From positions 124,001 to 188,000 of the forward strand of contig CAJJBX010000009.1 of the NCBI GenBank assembly GCA_905182555.1: 64,000 bases of DNA, written 5' to 3'. The notes beneath the pieces are model-generated. The model made no database searches. It saw nothing but the letters and a program-made list of their open reading frames with translations, and had not been told where the DNA came from. Positions 54,571-63,949 of the stretch are shown one piece after another; positions within the stretch are counted from its first letter, which is position 1; the number at the start of each line of letters is the position of its first letter. A program made the translations under genes and the position numbers. This DNA comes from an uncultured Ilumatobacter sp. Lineage in GTDB: Bacteria > Actinomycetota > Acidimicrobiia > Acidimicrobiales > Ilumatobacteraceae.

Positions 54571-55539
54571 ATGAGGGCGGTTCGAGCCACGTCTGACGGC
54601 GTGGCCGTCGTCGATGTGCCCAGCCCCCAGGCTGCAGGGATCACCGATCCGGTCACGGTGCGTCCCGTTTCCGTTGGGATCTGCGGGTCGGACTTGCATG
54701 TCATCGGCTTGGGCCCGAGTGGTGTCACCCTCGGACACGAGATCTCGGCTATCTACGAAGGGCGTCCGGTCGCAATCCAGCCGATGGCCTTCTGCGGCAA
54801 GTGTTCGGCCTGTCAGCGGGGCGATCAACACATGTGTTCGGTGGGTGGTCGCCGGGTCCATGGCATCCACATCGATGGCGGAATGGCTGACGAACTGGTC
54901 GTCGATGCGCAGTGCCTCGTCGCTCTCCCTGAGGGCGTCAGCGCCGAGGCGGCCAGCCTCGTCGAGCCGATTGCCGTGGGGGTCCACGCGGTCAACAAGG
55001 TCGATCCCGTCGCCGGAATGCGTATTGCAGTTATTGGCGCCGGGACGGTCGGCCTCGTCGTCGCTGCAGTTGCGCAAGACCGTGGGGTCGACCAGATCGA
55101 CATCGTCGCTCGTCACGAGGCGCAGTTTGAGGCGGCCGAGCGTTTGGGTCTTCGACCGGTTCGAGCAGACGAACTCGGCTCGGGTTACGACATCGTGATC
55201 GATGCAGCTGGAAGCGAGTCGTCATTGGCCGCGGCCATCGGGGCGGTGCGCTCGGCGGGCACCGTGCTCGTGCCAGGTATCTACTGGAGCGATGTCAACT
55301 TGCCCGGGTTGGCACTTGGCTTGAAGGAAGTGCAGCTCCGCACGGCGCTGTACTGGGGCCATCACGATGGACGCCGCGAGACCGACATCGCGGCGGAGGT
55401 GCTCGGTCGACTTCCTGGGCTCCCCGATGCCCTGATCAGCCATCGCTTTGAACTTGGCGATGCGGCTCGGGCATTCACGACTGCCGCAGACCGCAGTGCC
55501 GGAGCAGTCAAGGTCATTGTCGACGTCAGCACCGGGTGA
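54571..55539 (+). CDS. Zinc-binding alcohol dehydrogenase (MDR family)
   Basis: A 322-residue medium-chain dehydrogenase. The catalytic-zinc residues are in GICGSDLHVIG, LGHEIS and SLVEPIAVGVHAV; the structural zinc loop has CGKCSACQRGDQHMC; the NAD(P) fold begins VIGAGTVGLVVAAVAQ. It resembles sorbitol/threonine dehydrogenase types. The reaction is reversible oxidation of an alcohol, but the substrate is unknown. ATG 54571 follows GGGGGCG and the tandem repeat. Confidence 0.9.
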   Translation: MRAVRATSDGVAVVDVPSPQAAGITDPVTVRPVSVGICGSDLHVIGLGPSGVTLGHEISAIYEGRPVAIQPMAFCGKCSACQRGDQHMCSVGGRRVHGIHIDGGMADELVVDAQCLVALPEGVSAEAASLVEPIAVGVHAVNKVDPVAGMRIAVIGAGTVGLVVAAVAQDRGVDQIDIVARHEAQFEAAERLGLRPVRADELGSGYDIVIDAAGSESSLAAAIGAVRSAGTVLVPGIYWSDVNLPGLALGLKEVQLRTALYWGHHDGRRETDIAAEVLGRLPGLPDALISHRFELGDAARAFTTAADRSAGAVKVIVDVSTG

Positions 55540-55597
55540 CATCATCAGGTCGGTCTCGGTGCTCAGAGAGGTCCCGCGATCTCCTAGGTTGGCGCTC

Positions 55598-56374
55598 ATG
55601 GCTTACGAACTCCTCACTCTCGAACGACTCGACAACGGCGTTGCCGTCCTCACCCTCGCCAACGGCAAGGTCAACGCGCTCTCCGGTGCGCTCGTTGCCG
55701 AGATCGGTACAGCAGCACAAGAACTGACTGACGATCCGCCTGCTGCGCTGATTGTCAGCGGTGGCGACCGGATCTTCGCTGCCGGCGCCGAGATCTCCGA
55801 ATTTGGCGGCCCGGAGGAAGCCAAGACAATCGGACCACAAATCCATGCGGCGTTTAACCGGATTGCCGACCTGCCCTGTCTGGTGATTGCCTCGGTCAGC
55901 GGCTATGCACTCGGTGGCGGCTGCGAATTGGCGTTGACCTGCGACTACCGAATCGCGTCGGAGTATGCCGTGTTCGGTCAGCCCGAAATTCTGCTCGGCA
56001 TCATCCCTGGCGGTGGCGGGACACAGCGGCTCGCTCGTGTCGTTGGCCCGTCGAAGGCCAAGGAAATCTGTCTCACCGGCCGAATGGTGATGGCTGAAGA
56101 AGCCCACCGGATCGGCCTCGCCGACGAGGTCGTTGCACCCGAAGCGCTGATGGAACGTTCGCTTGAACTTGGTGCCACCCTTGCCAAGGGCGCGCTCACC
56201 GGCCAGGGCATTTGCAAGCGGGCTATCGATGAAGGCCTCTCGACGTCACTTGCTGCAGGTCTACAGATCGAACTTGATGCGTTTGTTGAAGTGTTCCGCA
56301 CCGAAGACAGCCAGATCGGCGTGAAGAGCTTCCTCGAGAGCGGCCCCGGAAAAGCTGAATTCATCGGCAAGTAA
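55598..56374 (+). CDS. Enoyl-CoA hydratase/isomerase family protein
   Basis: Crotonase-fold protein of 258 residues. The oxyanion hole parts are AAGAEISEFGG and ASVSGYALGGGCELALTCDYRIA; the catalytic glutamates lie in GGCELAL and FGQPEILLGIIPGGGGTQRL. This fits a hydratase of short- to medium-chain fatty-acid oxidation, though isomerase or decarboxylase activity cannot be ruled out. The ORF track begins at 55448, inside the dehydrogenase; ATG 55598 (MAYELLTLERL) fits the family. Confidence 0.92.
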   Translation: MAYELLTLERLDNGVAVLTLANGKVNALSGALVAEIGTAAQELTDDPPAALIVSGGDRIFAAGAEISEFGGPEEAKTIGPQIHAAFNRIADLPCLVIASVSGYALGGGCELALTCDYRIASEYAVFGQPEILLGIIPGGGGTQRLARVVGPSKAKEICLTGRMVMAEEAHRIGLADEVVAPEALMERSLELGATLAKGALTGQGICKRAIDEGLSTSLAAGLQIELDAFVEVFRTEDSQIGVKSFLESGPGKAEFIGK

Positions 56375-56446
56375 CCCGAGCCCGCCTGTCTGACCGCGTT
56401 GTGACCGCGTTGTTGCAGCGTTGCTACCAGGTCTCGGGCGTTTGGT

Positions 56447-57658
56447 TCAGTTGTTGACCGACGAGCCGATCGGGCGTGAGATGTCCCACGCCGATCGGGC
56501 GAGCCAAAGGCCGGTCAGCGTCATCACCAGCATCACGGCGGCTGCAGCCACGTATGCAGTGGTCTGGCCGTACGCCTCGTACAGCGCGCCGGTCATGGCT
56601 GCCATGACGCCGGCTGAGACTGCCTGGGCAGCACCGACCACGCCGTGTGCGCCCGCCTGTCGATCGGCAGGCACCACCATGCCGACCGCGACGCCGGCGG
56701 AAGAAATGGTGAGGCCATCAGAGACGGCGTGCACCATCGCAACGGTGAAGATCAGCCCGCCGCTCGGCAGGAACCCGTAGAGACACATAATCCCGGATGC
56801 AAACAGTAAGCCGATCGAGCTGAGTTTGAATGGCCCAAATGTCTGGGCGAGGCGACCGCCGGGCGGCCCAAGGAAGATCAACGGCAGGCCGAACAGGGTG
56901 ATGCCGAGGTTCGCAATCCAGTCGGTGGTGCCGAGGTCTTTGTGCACGACATCCCACAGCGCGTCGAAGGCGCCGATCATCGCGAAGGCAACGGCGCCGA
57001 GTATTGCGGCGCCCGCGAACGGTCGGATTCGGAGTAGGTCAAGGGCGAAGCGATGTTCGGACTGTTCCACCGACTCTTGAACTGGGACGCGAGCAACGAT
57101 TGGCAGCAGGATCAGGGTGATTGCTGCGACCACGACAAACGGAGCAGGAATGCCAAACGGGCCGACGAGAATTGCCGAGATGGCTGGACCAGTAGCGAAG
57201 CCGAAGACGTCGGCAGCGAGCAGGCGGCCCATGTTCTGGCCGAGGTTGTCGGGGTCAGCAAGAATCACGATGCGCTTGACCGCCGGGCTGGCCGCGCCGA
57301 TGCCGATGCCGGAGATGAACCGGCCGATCAGGATGGGCGTCAGTGTCGTACTGAGCGCCATCAGCAGCAGCCCGGCAACACTGCCGAGCACGCCGATGAA
57401 GACGACAGTGACGAGAGCATCGACGTCAGTGAGCTCGATCTGCGACAGGAATCCGGCGATGAAGCCGAGCCCGATCACGAACCCGATGGCGGTCTCGCTG
57501 ATGCCGTATTCGTCACGAAAGTCAGCGACGATCGTGAACAGCACGCCGTAGCCGGCCGCCAATGCCGCCATGAGCCCGCCGAAGGCGAACAACAGGACGA
57601 GCGGCGACGGTGGAGCAACCCGTGGGGTTGATTCCTCCGAAGCCAGCGATTGCACCAA
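56447..57658 (-). CDS. Major facilitator superfamily transporter
   Basis: A 403-residue MFS protein with twelve spans: LVLLFAFGGLMAALAAGYGVLFTIVADFRDEYGISE, LIGRFISGIGIGAASPAVKRIVILAD, DVFGFATGPAISAILVGPFGIPAPFVV. The motif VKRIVILADPDNLGQNMGRLLAADVFGF resembles drug-efflux permeases. The substrate is unknown. It is convergent with the enoyl-CoA hydratase and followed in the same direction by none. Confidence 0.87.
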   Translation of the reverse strand: MVQSLASEESTPRVAPPSPLVLLFAFGGLMAALAAGYGVLFTIVADFRDEYGISETAIGFVIGLGFIAGFLSQIELTDVDALVTVVFIGVLGSVAGLLLMALSTTLTPILIGRFISGIGIGAASPAVKRIVILADPDNLGQNMGRLLAADVFGFATGPAISAILVGPFGIPAPFVVVAAITLILLPIVARVPVQESVEQSEHRFALDLLRIRPFAGAAILGAVAFAMIGAFDALWDVVHKDLGTTDWIANLGITLFGLPLIFLGPPGGRLAQTFGPFKLSSIGLLFASGIMCLYGFLPSGGLIFTVAMVHAVSDGLTISSAGVAVGMVVPADRQAGAHGVVGAAQAVSAGVMAAMTGALYEAYGQTTAYVAAAAVMLVMTLTGLWLARSAWDISRPIGSSVNN

Positions 57659-57750
57659 GCGAGGCTAGCTAAACAATGGGTTCAGACTGCTTTCGATTGG
57701 ATTGGCGACTGGATTGGCAATTGGGGTGGTGAACGGCGCCGGAAGGCGCA

Positions 57751-60240
57751 TCAACCGTAGGCGACGAGACCGGTATCGAAGATCGAACTGAGTGCGCGAT
57801 GGGTCGGCAGTGCCCGTGCGCTGAGGCCCCAGGGGCCGGCATCGCCTGGAGTGAAGTGGCCAGCGTAGATACCGTCACCGACGTGCTCGAGATCCACAGC
57901 CACGGTCCGGTGCTGGTCGAAGGTGCCATCGCTGGCGAGTGGGCCGTGCATGACCTGGGCGACCAGTTCATCGGCGCGTAGCTCGCCGGGATCGACACGG
58001 ACACGAACCGAACGGGTGGTCCCGCTGACGCCGTCGGCCGTGTCGGATCCGTCGTCGAACAGTTCGATTGAAACCGATGGCCATGCCGAAGCGACACCGA
58101 CTTTCCATGCCGACAATTCACGAGCAACCGCAGCTCCATGAGCAAGGCGCAGATCGGACGACGCTGCTGCCGGTTCGTAGAGCGTTGTGACGTAGTCGCG
58201 GACCATGCGTGCTGCCACGACGTTCCACCCGAGGGTCTCCCAGTTGTTCTGGATGAGTTCGATCCAACCGCTGGGAATGGCGTCGCGGGTGCGGTCGTAG
58301 AACAACGGCACGATTTGCTGCTCGATCACGTCGAACGTGGCCGATGCTTCGCGGTGATCGCGTCGGTTGAGGTCATGGTCGTCGTCGAACGATGGGATGT
58401 CGAACCCGTTGCTGCCGTCGGACATCTCGGCCCACCAGCCATCGAGAATCGAACAGTTCAATACGCCGTTGAGCGTGGCCTTCTCGCCACTGGTGCCACA
58501 CGCCTCGAACGGGCGGCGAGGCGTGTTCAGCCACACGTCGCAGCCGTGGTACATCGCGCGGGCGATGCCGATGTCGTAGTCGGGGATGAAGACGAAGCGG
58601 TGGCGCACATCGGCGTCAGCGGCGAGCTTGGCGATCTGCTGGATCAAGCCCTTGCCGGGTTGGTCAGCCGGGTGAGCCTTTCCGGCGAAGACGAACTGCA
58701 CGGGTCGATCAGCATCGAGCAAGAGTGCGCGCAGCCGATCGATCTGGCCCAACAGGAGGTTCGCTCGCTTGTACGTGGCGAAGCGACGAGCGAACCCGAT
58801 TGTGAGGACGTTCGGATCGAGGAGGTCATGCCCAAGCCGATCGCGAACGAGGTCCACGAGTTCTTGGCGACCGACGTTACGCATGGCCCAGATGTCGGAC
58901 TGGTCGATGTTGCGAACGTGGGCCCAGGCGTCGGCGCCGGACAGATGCCAATCGTCGCCGAGCGCGCCGGTGAGTAGTTCGTCGGTCCGGTCGCTGACCC
59001 ATGTTCGGGCGTGGACGCCGTTCGTGATGTGGCCAATCGGCGTCTCGTTGCTCGGAAGATCGGGCCACATTCCGCCGAACATTTCACGTGCAACCTCGCC
59101 ATGCAGCTTCGCGACGCCGTTGGCACGTGCAGCGAGCCGAAGCCCCATGACTGCCATGTTGAATTTGCCGTCGGGCTCGTCGGCGCGCTGGCCGAGCGCA
59201 ATGAGCTCGTCGAAAGCGACCCCGCACGACGTGGCGAAACTGGCGAAGTAGGACTCGAACAGTTCACGCGGAAAGCGGTCGATTCCGGCGGGGACGGGAG
59301 TGTGGGTGGTGAAGACGCCGCCGGCGCGTACTGCCTCGATCGCCTCGGTAAAGGTAAGCCCGGCATCGGTGCACTCGCGGAGCCGTTCGAGGCCGAGAAA
59401 TCCGGCGTGGCCCTCGTTGCTATGGAACACCTGCGGAGCGATGCCGAGGGCCCGCAGTGCTCGGACGCCGCCGATACCGAGGATGATTTCTTGGCGCAGA
59501 CGGTGCTGCTCGTCGCCGCCGTAGAGGCGGTTGGTGACAGCGATGACATCGGGCGTGTTCTCGGGCAGATTGGTGTCGAGGAGGTACAGCGGAATCCGGC
59601 CGACATCGACGCGCCAGATGGCAACCAGCGCAGTGGTACCAGCGAGGTCGACTTCGATTGTGAGCCCGGTCGGGTGGACGCCGTGGGCGGCAGGGTCGAT
59701 GCGCTCGTTGCGCTCCTCCTGCCAGCCATCGCTGTTCAGTTGCTGGTGAAAGTAGCCCTCGGCGTAGAGGAGCCCGACGCCGATCAACGGCACGCCGAGA
59801 TCAGACGACGCTTTCAGGTGATCGCCGGCCAAAATGCCGAGACCGCCCGAGTACTGGGGGAGGGCCTCGGTGATGCCGAACTCGGGGGAGAAGTACGCAA
59901 CGGATTGCAGCGGCGAGCCCTCGGTGGCTGCGCTGCGATCGCCAAACCACGACGGCCCGTCGACAGCCTGCTGGAGCCGACTGCGGGCGGCCCCAACGCG
60001 CTTGACGAAATCTGCGTCGTCTGCCAGTTCGGCCCAACAGGTTGGTGAGGTTCGCCGGACCAAGTCGACCGGGTGTTGGCCAGTCCGTCGCCATGAGCCG
60101 GGTGCGCTGCCATCAAGCCGATCGAACACGTGAGCGAGTTCACGATCCCACGCCCAATGGAGATTTGCAGCAAGATCGCTGATGCCGGCAAGCGATTCAG
60201 GAATCTCGCTGACGACGTTGAATTGATGGAGCGGGCGCAC
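57751..60240 (-). CDS. glgP: Alpha-glucan phosphorylase (DUF3417 type)
   Basis: PLP-dependent phosphorylase that releases glucose 1-phosphate from glycogen or maltodextrin. The N-terminal DUF3417 domain opens with ESLAGISDLAANLHWAWDRELAHVFDRLD; the catalytic GT35 core has SVAYFSPEFGITEALPQYSGGLGILAGDHLK, FTTHTPVPAG, GFARRFATYKRANLLL, and the PLP site ACGTSGEKATLNGVLNCSILDGWW. At 829 residues it is typical of the actinobacterial long form. It is on the same strand as, and downstream of, the GT4 glucan synthase, 141 bases away. Confidence 0.94.
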   Translation of the reverse strand: MRPLHQFNVVSEIPESLAGISDLAANLHWAWDRELAHVFDRLDGSAPGSWRRTGQHPVDLVRRTSPTCWAELADDADFVKRVGAARSRLQQAVDGPSWFGDRSAATEGSPLQSVAYFSPEFGITEALPQYSGGLGILAGDHLKASSDLGVPLIGVGLLYAEGYFHQQLNSDGWQEERNERIDPAAHGVHPTGLTIEVDLAGTTALVAIWRVDVGRIPLYLLDTNLPENTPDVIAVTNRLYGGDEQHRLRQEIILGIGGVRALRALGIAPQVFHSNEGHAGFLGLERLRECTDAGLTFTEAIEAVRAGGVFTTHTPVPAGIDRFPRELFESYFASFATSCGVAFDELIALGQRADEPDGKFNMAVMGLRLAARANGVAKLHGEVAREMFGGMWPDLPSNETPIGHITNGVHARTWVSDRTDELLTGALGDDWHLSGADAWAHVRNIDQSDIWAMRNVGRQELVDLVRDRLGHDLLDPNVLTIGFARRFATYKRANLLLGQIDRLRALLLDADRPVQFVFAGKAHPADQPGKGLIQQIAKLAADADVRHRFVFIPDYDIGIARAMYHGCDVWLNTPRRPFEACGTSGEKATLNGVLNCSILDGWWAEMSDGSNGFDIPSFDDDHDLNRRDHREASATFDVIEQQIVPLFYDRTRDAIPSGWIELIQNNWETLGWNVVAARMVRDYVTTLYEPAAASSDLRLAHGAAVARELSAWKVGVASAWPSVSIELFDDGSDTADGVSGTTRSVRVRVDPGELRADELVAQVMHGPLASDGTFDQHRTVAVDLEHVGDGIYAGHFTPGDAGPWGLSARALPTHRALSSIFDTGLVAYG

Positions 60241-60381
60241 CGAAGCGAGGGTAACGACCTCCGACCGACTGTGTTTGAGGTGGTTGAAAATGTGCGGCCC
60301 GACACTCTGCCCGCCTTCGAGATGCGTCTGCCTTCGACGTGTGCCTGCCCCGATTTAATTCCGGCAACTATGCCCGAGGAG

Positions 60382-61557
60382 TCAGCGTTGACGAGCGTCA
60401 ATCGATGTCGAATACACACGTGCGGTGGCCGTTGCGATGGCAGCCCACGAATAGTTCTGCTCGATCAGGTCGCTTGCGTTGCGAGTCAGTTCGTCAGCGA
60501 GAACCTGATCGGTCAGCACCCGTTCGATGCAGTTCGCGAGGTCGTCGGGTCTGCCGGGCTCAAAGGTGAGGCCAGCATTGGTCCCCTCGATCATTTCGGC
60601 GAGGCCGCCTGTCCGGGCAACGATGAGCGGAGCGCCTGCCGCGAGAGCCTCGAGTGCAACGAGGCCGAACGGCTCGTACAGCGACGGGATCACGACGCAA
60701 CCAGCGCGATGGGTGAGGTGGCGGAGTTCGGCGTCGTCCAAGAAGCCCGTGACGTGGACGCAGTCGTTGACGCCTTCGACGTCGATCTGTGCTTGGAGTT
60801 CTGGCAGGTAGCTGCCGCGCCCGGCAATTGTGCACTGGACGCCCGGGACTCGTGCTCGCACATCGGTCATCGAGCGGGCGAGCACCTGAAAGCCCTTCTC
60901 GAACTGGACGCGGCCCCAAGAGAGCACCAGCTGTTCTCGCTCGACTGGCGTATCGCTCTCGACGAGCCACAGGTTGGGATCGATGCCGTTGGGGACACGA
61001 GCGACAATTTCGGGTGGCAGTTCGAAGCTCGATACGAGCTGGTCTGCCATGAACCTGGTCGGTGAGATCAGCCGATCGGCCTGGAATGCGAGCCACCATT
61101 CGATTGAGTTGATGTCGCTCGGCACGCCTGGCGGAAGTTGGCCGCCGTGCCGCACTCGTTCGGTGCCGTGCATCGTCAGGATGAACGGCACATCGAATCG
61201 GGCCGACAGTGTGTCCGCTGACCAGCCCATTCGCCAGTCGTGTCCGTGGACCACGTCGGGTTCCCATCCGTCGAGCAAGTCGGGAAGGCTGCAACCAAGC
61301 TTGACGAAGGCGTGATTTGCCGAAGCAGTGCGTGCTACTGGATCGGTCTTTGATAGCCAGGGCAAGTCGACAACGCCACGGACGACACGGACCGGCCCAG
61401 CAGCGTCGGCGTCGCGGTCGGTACCGGGATGTGTGGTGGTCATCACGACCACGTCGTGCCCGTTCGCCGCGAGTGCACGACTTAACCCATCGACGTGCGT
61501 AGCGGTGCCGACCGTCTCTTTTGGTGGGAAGTCCCAGGACAGCAACAACACACGCAC
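60382..61557 (-). CDS. GT4 glycosyltransferase, glycogen synthase-like
   Basis: A 391-residue GT-B enzyme beginning VRVLLLSWDFPPKETVGTATHVDGL, with VVHGHDWRMGWSADTLSARFDVPFILTMHGTER, VPNGIDPNLW, VLSWGRVQFEKGFQVLARSM and the ExxxxxxxE motif in SLYEPFGLVALEALAAG. It resembles actinobacterial GlgA/GlgM proteins that make alpha-maltose 1-phosphate or extend glucan from ADP-glucose. The ORF track starts at 61842; GTG 61557 marks the family N terminus. Only 26 bases separate it from the glgB start, so the two promoters must overlap the genes. Confidence 0.88.
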   Translation of the reverse strand: MRVLLLSWDFPPKETVGTATHVDGLSRALAANGHDVVVMTTTHPGTDRDADAAGPVRVVRGVVDLPWLSKTDPVARTASANHAFVKLGCSLPDLLDGWEPDVVHGHDWRMGWSADTLSARFDVPFILTMHGTERVRHGGQLPPGVPSDINSIEWWLAFQADRLISPTRFMADQLVSSFELPPEIVARVPNGIDPNLWLVESDTPVEREQLVLSWGRVQFEKGFQVLARSMTDVRARVPGVQCTIAGRGSYLPELQAQIDVEGVNDCVHVTGFLDDAELRHLTHRAGCVVIPSLYEPFGLVALEALAAGAPLIVARTGGLAEMIEGTNAGLTFEPGRPDDLANCIERVLTDQVLADELTRNASDLIEQNYSWAAIATATARVYSTSIDARQR

Positions 61558-61583
61558 GGCCGCGCACTCTACTCTGGAGGTTG

Positions 61584-63569
61584 ATGCCACCGATTGACTC
61601 TGTGCCCCCCGTTGCTTCGACTTCCGGTCCAACAGGGTTGCCACCTGCCCCGATTGGTGAGCTCGACCTCCACTTGCTGGGCGAAGGCAAGCATCGTCGG
61701 TTGTGGGAAGTGCTCGGCCCGCAAGTGTTTGGTCCAGGCCCAGCAGGCGTGAGTTCAGTGCAGTTTGCTGTGTGGGCACCGAATGCTGCGTCGGTCGCTG
61801 TTGTGGGCGATTGGAACGAATGGCAACCCGAGCCGATGGCAATGATCGAGGCCAACGGACGGACTGGAATTTGGACGATCATCTGTCCGGCTGCCCGGTC
61901 TGGCCACTGCTACAAATATGAAATTGTCAGCAAGCAAGGGCGCACGCTCCGCAAGGCGGACCCGATGGCCCGCCAGACTGAGGCGCCGCCGAGTGATGCC
62001 AGCGTCGTGCCGGCGCCGAGTAAGTATGAGTGGTCTGACATCGAGTGGATGCGTGAGCGTCATGCGATCGTCGACGGCGACGCACCGATGCGGATCTACG
62101 AATTGCACCTCGCGTCGTGGCGTCGCGGCGTCGACACGTGGGACGACCTCGCCGAACAGATCGCAGCGCATGTGGCGTCGCTCGGCTTCACCCACGTTGA
62201 ACTGCTGCCGATTGCCGAGCACCCGTTTGGTGGATCGTGGGGCTACCAGGTTTCTGGCTACTACGCCCCGACGGCGCGCTTCGGCGACCCTGACGGTTTC
62301 CGTCGGTTCGTCGACATGCTTCACAAACACGGACTGGGCGTCATCGTCGACTGGGTGCCGGCGCACTTCCCGAAAGACGAGTGGAGCCTCGGCCGCTTCG
62401 ATGGCACGGCGCTGTACGAACACGCCGACCCACAGCGTGGCGAGCACCCTGACTGGGGCACGTACGTCTTCGACTTCGGGCGGAACGAGGTGCGCAACTT
62501 CCTTGTTGCCAATGCGCTGTACTGGCTCGACGAGTTCCACATCGATGGTCTGCGGGTCGACGCTGTGGCCTCGATGCTTTATCTCGACTACTCGCGAGAA
62601 GATGGCGAATGGACACCGAACGTGCACGGGGGTAACGAGAACCTTGAGGCGATCACACTCTTGCAAGAGGCGAACAGCGTTGTTGCGGAAGAATTTCCTG
62701 ACGTCTTGATGATCGCGGAAGAGTCGACGGCGTGGCCGGGCGTCACGCATCCGGTCGCCGAGGGCGGGCTTGGCTTCACTCATAAGTGGAACCTCGGCTG
62801 GATGCACGACTCGCTTGGCTATCTCGCGCTCGACGGCGTGTATCGAAAGCACCACCACAGCGAGATGACGTTTTCGCAGCTGTACGCCTACAACGAACGA
62901 TTCGTCCTGCCACTCAGTCACGATGAGGTGGTCCACGGCAAGGGCAGCCTCCTCAACAAGATGAGCGGTGACGACTGGCAGAAGTTTGCATCGCTTCGCA
63001 ACCTGCTCGCATGGCAATGGTCAATGCCCGGTGTGCCGCTGCTCTTCATGGGCGCGGAACTGGCGCCGTGGCAGGAGTGGAACGATGCTGCCGAGCTGCC
63101 GTGGCACCTTGCTGAGCATCCGCCGCACAAGGGCGTGGGCGACACCATTGCGGCGATGAACGCAATCGCCGATCGTTGGCCGGCGCTGTGGGAACGCGAC
63201 ACCGACCAGGCTGGCTTTCAGTGGCTTGATGCCAACGACGCGGCGCACTCGATGTTCGCCTTCACTCGGTGGGGTGACGGTGGCAAACAGGCAGTGGTTT
63301 GTATTGCCAACTTCACGGCGGTTGCTCGGCCGGGCTACCGCGTCGGGCTGCCCTGGGGCGGCGGCTGGCAGGTCGTGCTCGACACTGACTCGCCCCAGTT
63401 CTGGGGGAGTGGCCACCGCGGCATTGACACCAACTCGATCGCAGCCGGCGCGGAACCAATTGACATCGCTCACGGGGTCGAGGAACCCTGGCAGGGGCAG
63501 TCCTGTTCGGCGACCATCGACGTCGGTCCGCTGTCGACGCTTTGGCTTGCGGCGCGCAGTCCCGGTTGA
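61584..63569 (+). CDS. glgB: 1,4-alpha-glucan branching enzyme
   Basis: GH13 enzyme that makes alpha-1,6 branches in glycogen. An N-terminal CBM48 domain (VQFAVWAPNAASVAVVGDWNEWQ) precedes the catalytic barrel with VIVDWVPAHFPKD, HIDGLRVDAVASMLYLDYSR (nucleophile aspartate), VLMIAEESTAWPGV (acid-base glutamate) and LPLSHDEVVHGKGSLLNKM. ATG 61584 after TCTGGAGG gives 661 residues, normal. It is divergent from the GT4 synthase and completes the glycogen cluster. Confidence 0.96.
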   Translation: MPPIDSVPPVASTSGPTGLPPAPIGELDLHLLGEGKHRRLWEVLGPQVFGPGPAGVSSVQFAVWAPNAASVAVVGDWNEWQPEPMAMIEANGRTGIWTIICPAARSGHCYKYEIVSKQGRTLRKADPMARQTEAPPSDASVVPAPSKYEWSDIEWMRERHAIVDGDAPMRIYELHLASWRRGVDTWDDLAEQIAAHVASLGFTHVELLPIAEHPFGGSWGYQVSGYYAPTARFGDPDGFRRFVDMLHKHGLGVIVDWVPAHFPKDEWSLGRFDGTALYEHADPQRGEHPDWGTYVFDFGRNEVRNFLVANALYWLDEFHIDGLRVDAVASMLYLDYSREDGEWTPNVHGGNENLEAITLLQEANSVVAEEFPDVLMIAEESTAWPGVTHPVAEGGLGFTHKWNLGWMHDSLGYLALDGVYRKHHHSEMTFSQLYAYNERFVLPLSHDEVVHGKGSLLNKMSGDDWQKFASLRNLLAWQWSMPGVPLLFMGAELAPWQEWNDAAELPWHLAEHPPHKGVGDTIAAMNAIADRWPALWERDTDQAGFQWLDANDAAHSMFAFTRWGDGGKQAVVCIANFTAVARPGYRVGLPWGGGWQVVLDTDSPQFWGSGHRGIDTNSIAAGAEPIDIAHGVEEPWQGQSCSATIDVGPLSTLWLAARSPG

Positions 63570-63615
63570 TCCGTCACAGGTAAATTTGCGAGGCGCAGCC
63601 TGACATAGGCCTGCG

Positions 63616-63890
63616 TCAGGCGCTGAGGCGCCGTTCGGTGGTCCACGAGGCGAACGTTGACGGGTACGTCGCGTCGTTCGCGAGCGCGGTCACTTTGGTT
63701 GGTGTCACCCAAAGCGCACAGATGTCGGTCCAGTCGTCAAGCCCGACGAAGTGCGGTGCGATGGGGTCGTTGGAGCGGCACGGTCGGCCTTGACCCAGGT
63801 CGATGGTCCAATGTCCGGCGGCCTGTGGGTGGCGACATCGTGACGGATATGTCCCAAAACTGCGCGTTCGGCAAAGGGCACGAGATCAGG
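63616..63890 (-). CDS. Unidentified protein or remnant, start unclear
   Basis: A minus-strand frame ending at 63616 reads HPQAAGHWTIDLGQGRPCRSNDPIAPHFVGLDDWTDICALWVTPTKVTALANDATYPSTFASWTTERRLSA with coding-like composition. It has no start codon in its own frame; another frame offers VPFAERAVLGHIRHDVATHR from GTG 63881, so an indel near 63835 would join them into about 90 residues. I recognise no family. It lies 46 bases after glgB, convergent to it. Confidence 0.4.
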
Positions 63891-63900
63891 CGCGCCGGCC

Positions 63901-63945
63901 TGTCAAACCTGCCAGACCAGAGTGCGCCAGACCAGAGTGTGACAG
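63901..63945. repeat. Direct repeat related to the 7677 palindrome
   Basis: GCCAGACCAGAGTG occurs twice (63911, 63926), and the second copy continues TGTGACAG, close to the right arm of the palindrome at 7677 (AGACCAAAGTGTGACAG); CTGTCA at 63899 supplies the left end. It lies directly after the stop of the last minus-strand gene. Confidence 0.55.
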
Positions 63946-63949
63946 CGGG

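Noticed and set aside
59011-60048. 345-aa plus-strand ORF
   Set aside because: Antisense to glgP with no motif of its own.
61755-63017. 420-aa minus-strand ORF
   Set aside because: Antisense shadow of glgB.
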